Of a stretch of 64,000 nt of DNA, positions 35,601-47,523 are shown in pieces. The notes beneath the pieces were generated by a model, which was not told where the DNA came from, searched no databases, and was given only the letters and a program-made list of their open reading frames with translations. The stretch lies in the NCBI GenBank assembly GCA_006538405.1, contig BJKQ01000004.1, positions 3,100,001 to 3,164,000 on the forward strand. Reading direction: 5' to 3'. This stretch comes from Hansfordia pulvinata. Lineage: Eukaryota; Ascomycota; Sordariomycetes; Xylariales. Position 1 is the first letter of the stretch; every line of letters starts with the position of its first letter. The position numbers and the translations under genes were made by a program.

Positions 35601-37437
35601 GCTTCATCCATGCCTGTCTGATACAGTTCGGCTTCTCTTCTAATTATCAGGCACATAGTAAACCGCCATTGTCGTCGAACCCGCCTCGCCTGTCCTTCGC
35701 ACGCTACGATCGACCGAAACGGACACGATCAGGGGCTTCCACCAAGCAGGCTTCTCTTCATTTCTGTCTATTTGGATTATTCTCGAGACTTCGGAGGATA
35801 TTGCTCTGCCGGTGCCGATCGGTCCAAAGTGTCCCGTCGCTCTGGTGTGATTGTTCGCTCTTAACAAGGCGATTATCCAACGCGCGCCATACTAATTAAC
35901 GACCGTCTCATACGCCCGCCCGCCCGGCCGACCCCGCTCCGGTCCTTTGCAAATTGCAATCGCCCGCAAGCCTACCTGGGGGTTCCTTACACACACACGC
36001 CTTGTCGCTTCGGCTCATCGAAGCCGTTGGGACCACTCGTCACCCGATCCCAGCGCACCCCAGCGCGCGGGCCCCCATACGCCGGGAGAGTCGCCGAACG
36101 CCCACTTGCCCAGTTGCCTCTGCCCGTGCCTCCGCCGCTTGGCTTGTGCGCGTGCTCGACCTTGGGCGTGCCTGTGCTTGCTTGCTCGCTGCCAGCCTTT
36201 CAGCCGGGTTTCCACCCAGTCACGCATCCGATCAGCCACTCGGCCGGCCATCTCTGATCGCCCGCCACCACCACCACCTCCTTCCCCCCTTCTCGCGTCC
36301 ACCCCACGGGCAGCTCCTCGAGACTTTTTGACGCCAGCGACTTTTCCCGTCAGCCGCGGATCCGTGCTGGTTGCAGTTAGAGCAGCAAGGGCCTCTCGTC
36401 GTTGGATCAAGATCTGGGAGCCAGCACATACGAGTAGCCACGGGAACAAGAGACCCACGTCGGACAGACAGACACCACCAACTCGCTCCGACTCAAAGTC
36501 GACCCAGCTTTGCCCCCCCTCCTCCACACAGCCTGGTCGTTTTGCCCGCCTTGCTCGGTACGTACTTCTATCCTGGCTGCTGCCCTGGCTCCTGCCCGTA
36601 CCTACTGCACGCTGGTGGAAAGCCGCGTCTTCCTGCCGTTTATTTCTCTGCTCCAGAGCGAGCCTTGTCTGTCTACTTCTGGCCCTGGTCTAACCCGGTC
36701 CTATCAGCGAGCCCGCCTCCGCGCATTCTGCCTGGCCCACCACTGACCGACGGCCTCCACCATTATACCACCTCCCTCGCTCCAAGATACCTGGACCTGG
36801 CCATGCGTCTCTAGCTGCAAGGGCTTGATTTGGTGGACTGACAAGCTTTTTCTGCATCTTCAGCGTTGCTCTCTGTTCATTTATTTCGCACATCCTTCCA
36901 TCCTCACTAGCCGTTCTGGCCCTGTCCCCCTCGGGCCGTCTTCTTTACTCTCGCCGCTTCCCCCGGAAAAGAAAGGATAAAAGAGGCCCCAGCTGTCCTC
37001 CAATTCGCGGGGGCTGTCGCTTACCCCTCGAGACGCGCCACGCTATTCACCACACCAGTAGCCTGTCACTTGCAGGGACCGTTTGAGTCGTCTCGGCAGC
37101 GATCGACCGAGTCTTGGCTCCGCCGCTCTTGCGCCTGGGGCAACGCACGGTTCCGTCGCCGGCGGCTCTACGGACTCAATTGTCTCTATCGCACTGCCAT
37201 CACTTTTCCCTCATCCTTCACTTCTGATACTTCAACTTTCCCACCTCAGCAAGGATCCACTAGCCGTACACTCTGCTGCTCGTCGGCGTAGCCAGGAACA
37301 ACTACCACCAAGCCCAGAAGCGTATTGCCGCCAGCACGTAGCTTTGCTTCTGCTCACCCGCCCCGAGCCCAACCATCCATCCTGTCTCACCAAGACCCCC
37401 TGCCTTACACCCTCAGGGCTCTCAACACTGCGACACC
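35601..37437 (+). promoter_or_regulatory. Pyrimidine-rich promoter/leader of the copper-fist gene
   Basis: The 1.8 kb before the start codon at 37438 is strongly C/T-rich on the plus strand, especially 36200-37430. This is typical of highly transcribed or long-leader fungal promoters. It holds one TACGAGTA (36429-36436). Leader extent and transcription start cannot be fixed from sequence. Confidence 0.4.
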
Positions 37438-39131
37438 ATGTTGATCGACGGCGAGAAGTGGGCGTGTGAAGCCTGTGTTCGCGGCCACCGCGTCAGCAAT
37501 TGCCAGCATGCAGGTAAGTGACCGCCATGTCTTTCAATTCTGTATCATCGTCGCCTACCCTCCTGCCCTCTTCCCCGGCAGCATGTGTTGTGCCACCGTC
37601 ACGCAAGCGCAAACGATGCACTTTTCATGTCACGAAGCCTTGCTCTCTGCCATCCATACCCTGTTGGGGCAACCTCATTTTGACCTGTCAAATGCGTTGC
37701 TGCACGCCCATGGAGAATGCCAGAGCTGTCATTCGTGGCTGCAGGTATGGCTGTGCTACGGCCTCAGCCCGCTACAGCATTTCGCCTGATGTGTGTGCCT
37801 GCATATACCTGCAAGCACCTCGACATGACCACAATGCCCACTGCTTGCTCTGACGATAATATGAGTGGGTGACTGACTGGGAAGCAGACCGACCCTTGCA
37901 GCACATCAACAAGAAAGGCCGACCTGTCTCGCAATGTCAGCATTGTCGGTCGATGCGCAAGTCGCGAGCCTCGCACGTCAAATGCGACTGCGGCGAGAAG
38001 ACGCACAAATGTGCTCACCTCCAACAAACCCTTGACGGACACAAAGGTAAGGCATCGGCCCCTCCACTCACTGTGGCATGGCGTACAAGAAAGCGGTCTC
38101 CTAACTCGTCTTCAGAAAGTTGTTGCTGCAACCACGGTGGGCGATGCACCTGCTCGCACAAAAAGGAGTCCTCGCTGGACACGGTGCCCGAGTCCGATTC
38201 AGACCACGAAATCCACCACGCCAGGCACCGAGCAGCCGCGCGCCGCCGACGTGCCAACACCACTCATTCGGAGCCTATGCTGAGCTTTGATGAGCACGGC
38301 CACCACAAGCCCATACACAAGCACCCGAAAGCTTCTCAGAAGTGTGGTCCGTATACGTTATCAAGAGGCTCGTCATTGCACGGCCTCGGCAGCCCTGGTA
38401 GCCTGGGAAACAAGTCTCTAGACAACCTTCACTACCACGGCAGTGCCAGCATCCGATCCCGGAATGGCATTTCCTCGCCCACTTCAGACATGGCTGAGTC
38501 GAAACAGCCCTCGCCTAGTCCCTCAATGCCCCGACTGAACGGACTTCCTCCGCTGGATCTCTCGAGCATCTCCTACTCCGAGTACACACCCACCTTCGAC
38601 CTTTTCGGCAACGCCTCGGATCACGAAACGCCCATGTTCAGCGCTGGGTTGAGCTCTGTCTCCATTGACTGGACCCAATATGATGGCCTGGAGCTGAATG
38701 GCGATGCTTTCGGCGCCTCGAGTTTTGATCCGGCCCAGTCCTACACTGGATTTGATCCTGCCGGCTCTGTCGAACCGACACTGACATCCAACTCGGGTGA
38801 CGTTTCCGAGTCGGAAGAGTTTGTCCCAGCCTTCGGCGACCCGCAATTGGATAGCTATCGCAGTAATGCGACCAGCTACCTGGACTTGACGCAGGGTCAA
38901 GCTGCTATGCTGACCAGTGCGGACTTGGGAGCCATCGAATTCGACCAGTTCAAGGGAACCGCGGCTGCCACCACCAAGTTTCTGGCCAATGCCGCATCTT
39001 TCGACGAAGCCAGCCCGGCGTTCCCGCCCCATGCCGAGGACGACACGTACTGGAATATCAACAGCTTCGACGACGGCATCGCCCAGTCGCCCGACCCCGT
39101 GGCTTCCGGACTCTGGATGGAGTCGGTCTGA
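37438..39131 (+). CDS. Copper-fist transcription factor
   Basis: A nuclear DNA-binding regulator of copper (or related metal) homeostasis. Exons are 37438-37513, 37888-38046 and 38116-39131, 1251 nt, 416 residues. The copper fist is at the N-terminus: MLIDGEKWACEACVRGHRVSNCQH, then after intron 1 the KKGRPVSQC hook, HCRSMRKSRASHVKCDC and the Cys/His pair after it. A Cys cluster (SCCCNHGGRCTC) follows at about residues 80-92, a possible Cu(I)-sensing site like those in Mac1/Grisea-type factors but only present once. The rest is Ser/Thr/Pro- and acidic-rich, probably an activation region. Intron 1 is long for a fungus (374 bp). Intron 2 (38047-38115, 69 bp) keeps the frame and has no stop, so it can be mistaken for coding; its GTAAGG donor, CTAAC branch and CAG acceptor and the better fit of GHKESCCC support splicing. 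Confidence 0.9.
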
Positions 39132-42100
39132 AAGAGCTGCAGCCCTCGGGCGGGAGACATTCTGTGTGTGTGTGCAGTAACGGACAGACTTCCTTCTCGA
39201 CTTACTGGTCCCGGCATTTACACCTGTGTTGGATCTTTCGCTCTTAATGATAGATGAAATTCACGACGGTCACGGGATACCCATTTGCATTGCATTGCGC
39301 CCGCCAGCAACTACCGCCTTCATTTTCTTCCAAGATTCTTTACTTCGTCTTCTCATCCAGAAAGGAATCTGGTTCTTTTTTTCTTTTCTTTTCCTTATTA
39401 CTTGATGAGTTCAGATGCCGGTGGGCGCGACGGCTCGTCGAAGCTCACGGCTCTGGCACCGTTCAAGTCGTTACCTCATCATCATGGACGGCGCAAAAAC
39501 TAGATATACATTTGTCTTTTAGGAAGAGGGGGAAGAGGTGCACCCGGGGAATGGTGGCCATATGGGCCGCAGTACGAGTTGTGCATCTTTGCGTGCATAG
39601 CAGAGCCCTTGATTGAGCATACGATTGAGCGGGCGTGTGGCGCCTTGCGTACACAGTCCAGTCTATTTCCTTTGTTCGGTGTAGACGGGTGACAGATCCA
39701 AAGTGGACGCAGAAGGTCAACTTTAGGTAGCATTTACTACTCATTAGAAGCAGAGCCCACCGATTCGGGGCCTGGCGCACAAGGTTAGAGGGCGCATAAA
39801 CCAGGGTCAATGTTCAAAAATTTTCCTCCTCGCACAAATAGGCATTACCTTTCTGGCCCGTGGTGTACCTTGGGCAGGGCACAGTGGCCTCGACTAAGGG
39901 GGGCTTCGTGATGGAAAGTGCAAAAGTTTTGGGTGGCGAGTGTGGGGATAGGCGGGCGAGCGGCGTCACGACGGCACTTGGGTCTCAGGCAACTACGGAG
40001 TAGGGATGATGACTGGAGCACGTCGTCAAGTCAAGGGAAAGCAGGTTGTGAGGAGGTACGAGTACTCCGTTGGGGGGGGGGGCAAAGGCTAGCCGGTCCA
40101 GAACGAGCGAGGAGGGGAGCGGGGCGGCGCGGGCACGGGCGTGAATGCGTGTATCCGTGCCGTGGTACTCGTAAGAGGTCGGCAAGTTGCTGGGCGCAGC
40201 TAGGGGCGTTGCTCACAGCCGGAGAAGATGGAGGCGATGAAATGACTTACCCAACAAGGTAGGCGGGTCTCTTGCGACCAACCGAGCATGGCAGATGGCT
40301 TGGGGAAGCTGCCGGGGCACGCGGGGCCAACCGGAGTGCCACTCATCCACATTGCGTGGGAAGAGAGCCTGTCTGTCTTTCTCCGTGGCGGCCGCGGACA
40401 ACGACCGTGGGATGACACTGCGCGGCGGTGACATTGTGCGAGTACTTGGGTGGTGACACCGAAATGGCGGTCCGTTGGAGGCGCGCAGCGACGACACCTT
40501 CCACGGCGACCCAGCATGGTCCGTCCGGTGATGCCGGCACTGGTGGTGGCGAGAGTGTGCCCATCAGTGGTTTGGTCAGCGTACTCGTACATACGTGGTG
40601 CCAAGGCCTCGGACGTATTGCTGTTCTCGCTGGCCGGGGGGCGGCGACGAAGAAGAAGCAGAGGTGGATCGCGGTGCAAGGCAGTTGGGGTATTGTTGCC
40701 ACCACCTTTATAAATAGGTAGCGATATATTTCCAACGCGCCGGCGATGACCATGGCGGTTCGATCTGATGTCGAGGATGTACTCGCAGGCTGCTGATTTG
40801 TGGACTGAGCACCTTTGGTTGTACGTAGGTGGTTGGGTGTGGCGGCCGTGTCGGACTGACAGACGGTCATGTAGGTTGTGCTCAAGCCAGCCGGGGCTGC
40901 TGGCTACCTAATCGTATAACGTATAGAATAACAGGACCATGGAGGAGCGAGACTCGGGCGCGAGGTACTCGTAGAGGGAGAATGGGGAGGGGCAACGACG
41001 ATGGGTCGGCAATAGCTGAGGGCGAGAGGGGAGAGGGGGGGGGGTCCTTCGTGGAGCAGGGTTGAGAGTGGATGCTCCTCTCTGCTGGCCTTGCTCGATT
41101 CGACCAACCTGGAAGCTAGGAAACTTCTCCGTGCCTGGTACAGTACTTGACAATGGGAAATTCATGCAGGTACTCCGTAATGAAGATACTCGTACCTACC
41201 ACGGTGGATCCATCAATGATCAAGGAGCGTTGCTTGCTGCAGAGAACGAGCAGACCGACCGATGCAAGCCACATGCGGGCGCTTCGGGTCACGGAGGTTA
41301 AGGGGTGATGGCGCTCTCTGGCGACAACCGGTGACTTGGCGTTCGCTGGGCGTTTGCTGGGCTTTCGCTTCCAAGCGCCAATGCTGGCTTGGTGCAGACG
41401 GGGATGGTGTCGCCGCCGCTGCCGCCGATGTCGCACGTCAGCCGGCGTATCCGCGTCCCGAGCGCTCGCTCGCTGCCGAATGCGGCTCCGGCAGTCGCGA
41501 TCGGCTGCGTCCTCGGCCATTTCTTCGGCTTGTCTGCGTTGATGTTTCGTCCTGTCCTCATCGTCCTGTGTGGCGGGTCATCTGCAGGTGTGTGGGTGGC
41601 GGGTAATAACTTGGATCATTGTCAGAACGGTCCATCCATGGGGGAGCCTTGGGCGTGCGTAGGTGGCTGCAGTCCAGCTCTCCTCATCCCTTGTCGTTGT
41701 TGTTGTCGCCGCCGCGCGCCGCGGTCATGATGGCTGTCGGCGCCACCCTTCTCGCCGTGTTGGCCATTGAATGCGTTGTGGCCCTGTCCAGCCGCCGCTG
41801 TCCCCGAGCCATCATCATGTGAACGCGAGGCCACCAGCGAGACACGCCCTGTCTGGAGTGTTGATGACAAGGTCTGGTATGTGTGTACTTTGGGCCGATC
41901 AAACCCGAATGTCTGTCTGTGCAAGTAGATGGAGAGTAGGGCTTGTCTGGGAAGTGCAGAGCTGGGCTGTTATATGGGATGATGAGCTTCGTTCGGGCTA
42001 CCACCCGACGGCGGCAATGCGGGAATAAGAGCAAGAAAAAGGAAAGAAGAGCAAAATATTAATTCTAACTACTCATCGTTCCACTCTACTCATCATACGT

Positions 42101-42524
42101 GGTTGGCATGCGCAGTTTTCCTGATGCGGGAAGCCAGTTACATACTATCAATGCGATGTGGCTTTATGCCTTACTGCCAAAATTAGATAGCTACCTACCT
42201 ACGGGCCAGCTTTACCTGCCCTCACGGCCGACTCTCTTGCCTGTCGTCATCGTGAGGCATTTGCGCAATTTTTCCTTCTTCTTCTACTACTACTACTTCT
42301 TCCTCTTCGTCCTCTTTTCTCTCGATCGGGGTCAAAGAGCGCAGACACCACGGCCTGCGAGGCTCTCATGGAAGGCAGCCCACGGTAAGTACAGAAGGTA
42401 GGCATGTTTTGAAGTCCTTACCTAACATGGGCACTGCCTGCCCGGTGATGGCCATATTACATGTAGCTGCCCTGTAACCTGGAAGTACCTGGTGATACCT
42501 CCTACATGTAGATACCTACCCAAC
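39132..42524. other. Intergenic region
   Basis: This 3.4 kb separates two convergent genes. No supported gene is seen. It holds five TACGAGTA/TACTCGTA copies (40057, 40166, 40582, 40966, 41187) and two TACGGAGTA/TACTCCGTA copies (39994, 41171), a local cluster of these words. A TTC/CTA-rich patch lies at 42270-42310. Confidence 0.5.
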
Positions 42525-43967
42525 TCAATACAGGCTGCTGTCCTTGACGACGACGGACCGGTCGAGCTCGCCCAGGTGGCGCAGGCCGGCGAGGTGCATG
42601 CCGGTGACGACCTCGCCGCACAGGGAGCGCAGGACGTGGCGCACGCCGCGGTGGCCGCCCAGCGCCAGCCCGTAGACGTAGGGCCGGCCGACGAGCACGC
42701 AGCGCGCGCCCAGGCCGACGGCCTTGAGGACGTCGGCGCCGCAGCGCACGCCGCTGTCGAACAGCACGTCGACGCGGTCGCCCACGGCGTCGGCGATGCG
42801 CCCCAGCACCGCCAGGCTCGCGCACCCGCCGTCGTGCTCCCGGCCCCCGTGGTTGCTGACCACGACGCCCTCGCGCCCGGCCTCCGCCGCCCGCCGCGCG
42901 TCCGCCTCCGTCTGCACCCCCTTGAGCACCAGGGGCCCGTCCCAGTGTCGCCGCAGGAATGCCAGGTCCTCCCACCCGTGCGAGTGGCCCGGGAACGCCA
43001 CCGCCGACCACTCCGCCTTGGCCGCCCCGAGCCGCCCCGCCGCCGCCGCCGCCGCCGCGCTCTCGCCGACGTCCCCGTCCTCCGCCTCCGCCGCCTTCGC
43101 CGCCTCCGCCGCCGCCGCCTCCGCCTCCGCCTCCTCCACCGTGTACCCGTGCTTGCGCTCAAAGTGCCGCCGGAACACCGGGTCCGTGAACCCAATCTCC
43201 ACCCCGACCCGGTCCGCCTGCACAAACGGCGAGTACCCGTTGTCCATGTCCCCCGGCCGCCACCCCAGCATGTACGCGTCCAGCGTCACAAACAGCGCCG
43301 TGTACCCCGCCGCCCGCGCCCGCCTCAGCAGCGACACGGTGATGTCGTCGTGCTCCCGGGCCGGCCAGTACAGCTGGAACCAGCGCTGGGCCCCCGCCCC
43401 GTTCGCCTCGGCCACGTCCTCGATGCTCGTGCTGCTCGCCGAGCTGAGCGTGTACGGCAGCCCCACCTCGGCCGCCGCCCGCGCCGACGCGCACTCGCCC
43501 CCGCGGTGGAAGATCTTCTGCACCCCGATCGGCGCCAGCGCCATCGGGTACTCGAGCCGCTGCCCCAGCACCGTCGTCTGGCACTGGCTGAACAGCGGCC
43601 GCCCGCGCCCGTCCCGCAGGCTCGGCCGCAGGTACGACGGCACGATGCTGTACCGCGAGAACGCCTCGACGTTCTTCGCGCACGTCGAGCCCTGCCCCGC
43701 GCTGTTGTGCACGTACCCCCACGACGCCTTCGACAGCACCCCTTGCGCCATCGGCTCCCATTGCGACGTCTTGAACGTGAAGGGCGGCTTCGCGTCGTGA
43801 AGGCCCGACTTGAAGACCTGCTGCTCGTACTGCAGTGCGTCGGGAACTCTTTGTTCCTTCTCCCTCCCCGCCTCCTCCTCGTCCTCCTCCTTCTCGCTGC
43901 TATTTTTGTTGGCCTGGCTCGATATCGTGTGAGGGCCGAGCTCGAGAGGACCGCTGGCGGAAGTCAT
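42525..43967 (-). CDS. FMN-dependent alpha-hydroxy-acid dehydrogenase/oxidase (lactate oxidase-like)
   Basis: A TIM-barrel flavoenzyme oxidising L-2-hydroxy acids such as lactate, closest in layout to lactate 2-monooxygenase-like fungal proteins. One uninterrupted exon of 480 residues. Landmarks: the FMN loop region PMALAPIGVQ, SSASSTSIEDVAEA, RWFQLYWP, LFVTLDAYMLGWRPGD, PLVLKGVQTEADA, the catalytic SNHGGREHDGG (His and Arg kept), DVLFDSGVRCGADVLKA and VLVGRPYVYGLALGG. There is no cytochrome b5 domain and no signal peptide, so it is probably cytosolic. An Ala/Glu-rich insertion of about 40 residues (around residues 276-316) follows the HGYTVEEAE segment and is coded by very GC-rich triplets. 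The extreme third-position GC gives a long antisense open frame, which is a shadow. Substrate is not resolved. Confidence 0.92.
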   Translation of the reverse strand: MTSASGPLELGPHTISSQANKNSSEKEEDEEEAGREKEQRVPDALQYEQQVFKSGLHDAKPPFTFKTSQWEPMAQGVLSKASWGYVHNSAGQGSTCAKNVEAFSRYSIVPSYLRPSLRDGRGRPLFSQCQTTVLGQRLEYPMALAPIGVQKIFHRGGECASARAAAEVGLPYTLSSASSTSIEDVAEANGAGAQRWFQLYWPAREHDDITVSLLRRARAAGYTALFVTLDAYMLGWRPGDMDNGYSPFVQADRVGVEIGFTDPVFRRHFERKHGYTVEEAEAEAAAAEAAKAAEAEDGDVGESAAAAAAAGRLGAAKAEWSAVAFPGHSHGWEDLAFLRRHWDGPLVLKGVQTEADARRAAEAGREGVVVSNHGGREHDGGCASLAVLGRIADAVGDRVDVLFDSGVRCGADVLKAVGLGARCVLVGRPYVYGLALGGHRGVRHVLRSLCGEVVTGMHLAGLRHLGELDRSVVVKDSSLY

Positions 43968-45121
43968 AATGTGTTTTGCGTTGAAGTTCGGGGTATGGGG
44001 TACGGGGTATCACCGACACTGTCAGTGGGGAAGACCCCTCGAGGTCTTGCCGCCTTGGGATTTGGCTATATAACTTGCCTGGCTGGTCGGAAGAAACGGG
44101 TGATGCTGGGCCAGCTATCGCAGGCTAGCGCCCGAAAACGTGGTGGTTGAAACGTCCATGACGAGAGGCTGACCAGATTTGGGGGGCTCAGCCAGCCATA
44201 CTGTGTGCCAACGGCCGCACCGTGATGGTTTCACAAGGCACTGTGGCCGGCATTTTGACTTCGAGCCGGGCCCCGGCCACAAGGTTCTGTTGGCGTGGAT
44301 TCACGGTCGCACCGCAGCGAGACCTGGAGATTGTCGCCATTACTCATCAACTGACTTTGGGAACGGCCGAGGCGACTTGCTCGAGTGCAAACTGAAAGAA
44401 AACACGAGCAACGATCACTGACTGGCTCTATCAGGGGAGGGGGGGCGGGGACGCGCAGTGAAAGCCAAAGCCCTTATGCTGGGTGGCCGGCTGCCCTTCG
44501 CGTCGAGCTCACCCCGCAGGCCAGCTTCGAAAGGACGTCGCTCTATACACCGTTTTACGGAGAAGGACTCGGGCACATGTGCCTTGGGGCTAACGCAAAA
44601 TCCAACAGGGTTGGGACAGCGAGCCGAAGACTATCCATCTATCGTCAACTGAGGCCGCGGCCGCTCGACTCGTCAAATGGGGACCGGCATGGAATGAACC
44701 GTGAAGCCACCCAAGCTGAGCAGGAAAACAGGATTTGATGAATGGAGATTAAAGAGTACACGGGGTATTACGCTGACAGCCCGTACTGATACATGAACCA
44801 CCAAAACGCCGAATCCCAGTGTCGTAATGTGGAGAGCGCTCTTATACAATGGCTGCCCGTATGCCCAGCGCCGAAGTGATTGGTGATGCCATGCCAAAAT
44901 GACCCCCTTCCCTTGCCCCTCCATCTACCCCTTTCTAAAGTGCGTACATGGCCAGCGTAACTCATATTCTACATGTAGAACCCTCATACCCGAGCCCCGG
45001 TGCCGATCCCGCTAAGCGTGGCCAGGCAAGGTGATTACAAAACTATTAAGGTGTTCCCCCATAACCTGGGGAGGAACGTAATATGTACAGGGCACACTGG
45101 ACAGCAAAGGCCCAGTGTACC
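43968..45121. other. Intergenic, 5' of the flavoenzyme / 3' of the Rgt1-like gene
   Basis: A 1.15 kb spacer with no supported gene and none of the recurrent TACGAGTA elements. Confidence 0.5.
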
Positions 45122-47492
45122 TCAGAACTGCCCAGCAACCTCATGGGCACTGTCCAGTGCATGCAAGTAGCCACTGCAAGTTAGCTGACGAAGATTCGAA
45201 GCAAAGCTCTCGCAGTTGTCGCCCGTCCGCAAGCCCGCTGGCTGCGAATCTTTGTCAAGCATCGACCCAGTCGCCCTGGCAAGCCTCGCCAAGTCCTGCA
45301 GGCTTTGATGGGTGTCCGGATCCATGCTCGACTCATCATGCAAGCGCAGAGGCTCTGTGATACGAGTGCGGATCGCTGCGTCCCACGTCGACGGTGCGAG
45401 ATTCTGGTGCAGCAGCTGTCTCAAGAGAGCGACGGCTTCAGATCTCGTGGACTCCATCTCGAGGAGCAGCACGAGTGAAAGGGCCACTAAGCAGAAGAAG
45501 TGGTGATTCAGCGGGCTGAGCACCGATGGATTGGCCAGCAAGAGGTTGACCGACTCCCGGCAAGACCACAGTATGTCAGCCGATCTTGAGTTGGGTTGGA
45601 AAAGGTAAGCGAGCAGTCGCGAATGCCAGTATACAAGGTGCAGAATAGGGTGCTCTGACGCCGTCAGGGACACCGGGAGCACCTCGCGGAATGATTCGAT
45701 TGACAGATTGAAGAAGGAGCTCAGAATCGGAGCAACCCCCGAAGTCGTACCCACTGCCAATGGGGCTGCCAGGGTGACCGGCGCAAAATGCCCGAGAATG
45801 TTGGCCAGACCTGAGAAAGATTAGCTGGGAAAGACATACCAGAATCGAATAAGTACTCACGGATAAGATGATACACCCCATCGCCCAGCAGTGAAGCAAG
45901 GCTCGGCATGATTACCACACTGTCGTTCGGAATGAACAAAGGACTGGCTGTGGCGATGGCGTTCCACCGATCCAGCATGACGAGCGTCCACCAAGCCTTA
46001 ATGGCCACGTTACCCACGGAATCACAGTCCAGAGCTTCTACGTCGGCATCGCTTGTCTCGGCTTTTGGCACGTGAAGCCTCATTGTATAAGCCAGGCCGA
46101 CACAACGACCAAGGACTGACGCCTTTGACGCGCCTCCATGAGTACCTCTCAGCGACGATGGACCCTGGTTATCAGTTGCGATGGCGAGGAGGATGAGCGT
46201 CTGGAGGTGGACCAGGTGCGAGGTGGGTGAGCGTGGAGAAAGATCGCCCTCCCAATCTGTCACAAGCCGGGCTGCCGTGGACACGTCGCCATCGGTGTAG
46301 AGACCGGGAGAAGAGACAAAAGACTGCATGGCGCAGTCCAACGACTCGAAGAAAGCATGTCGCAGCAAAGCCGGGCAGAATAGTAGATGGTTCTCTAGGC
46401 CCGTCTTGCATGAGGCCAAGAAAGGATACCAGGGATGAACGACGTTGAGATAGACATTGAAGGCATCTTCGGTCAATTCACGATCATGAACGGTTTCATG
46501 CAGATCGAGCGAGAGCGCGTCCATCATGGGGGAAGGCGGGCTTGGCTCGGCCTTAGTCAGTGGTTGAGGTGCCAGGCCATCGGCAGAGAACAGTTTGAGA
46601 TCTTGCTCCGGCTGAGTCGAGCGGCCCTCCAAGGACCAAGCCGACTGGCGTGAAGTAATTGGAGACTCCCAATCACCGCCAGACATGCTCGAAAAAGGCC
46701 GTTTCCGACTAGCATCGTCGACAGAGGTTGGGGGCGAACAGACATCAGCGGACTCTCTTCGACTGCCCCCAAGAAGTTCGTGAAGAGAATCAACGCTGCC
46801 GCCATCACTTGCGAGTTTCCCTTCGATGCTGTTGATCCGATCCGCGAGCTCCTTTATATATCTATGAACAATAATCAGCCAAAGTTCAAGCAATGTCGGG
46901 CAAGTTGAAAGCCACTGAAAGAGCAGGTAATATCATTGACTCACCCCTTGCTCGGTCCGCGCTTCTGCGGGATCCTGCTAAAAAGACAGGGAAGCTGAGC
47001 GCGTCGACAATTGTTGCAAGGCTCGGGATCATTCTCCGATGTGGCATCGCATTTCACTTTTTTACGACGGCACTCGTCGCAAGCACGCGAAACCTTAGAT
47101 CGTTTTCTGGGAGGTGTAGAGTCAGGAAGAGTCTGTGCACACTGCTGCGGAAGTCGTTGTGATGGCCCCTGAGACGAAGGCTGGGGCTGCAACGGTGGGG
47201 GCCGCGAGGGAGCGATGCGCTGCTGCTGCTGGTTCGCTGATAGCTGCCTCTGCTGTTGGTTCGTTGATAGCTGCCTTTGCTGCTGCTTTTGTTGCTGGTG
47301 CTGGTTCGCTGACTGCTGGTGCTGGTGCTGGTGCTGCTGGTGCTGGTTCGCTGGCTGCTGGTGCTGGTGCTGCTTCTGGTTCGCTGACTGCTGGCGCTGG
47401 TGCTGTTGCTGGTTCGCTGACTGCTCGTGATGGTGCTGTTGCTGGTTTGTTGACTGCTGCTGCTGCTGCTGCTGCTGTTTCTGTTGCTGCTT

Positions 47493-47523
<31 letters not shown>

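Noticed and set aside
35947..36814. Overlapping open frames of 248 and 147 codons upstream of the copper-fist gene
   Set aside because: They read a pyrimidine-rich leader and give Pro/Ser/Arg-rich translations in all three frames, as expected for C/T-rich non-coding DNA.
42492..44150. 552-codon plus-strand open frame
   Set aside because: It is antisense to the FMN oxidase exon, is Arg/Pro/Ala/His-rich without motifs, and is open only because the coding strand has extreme third-position GC.
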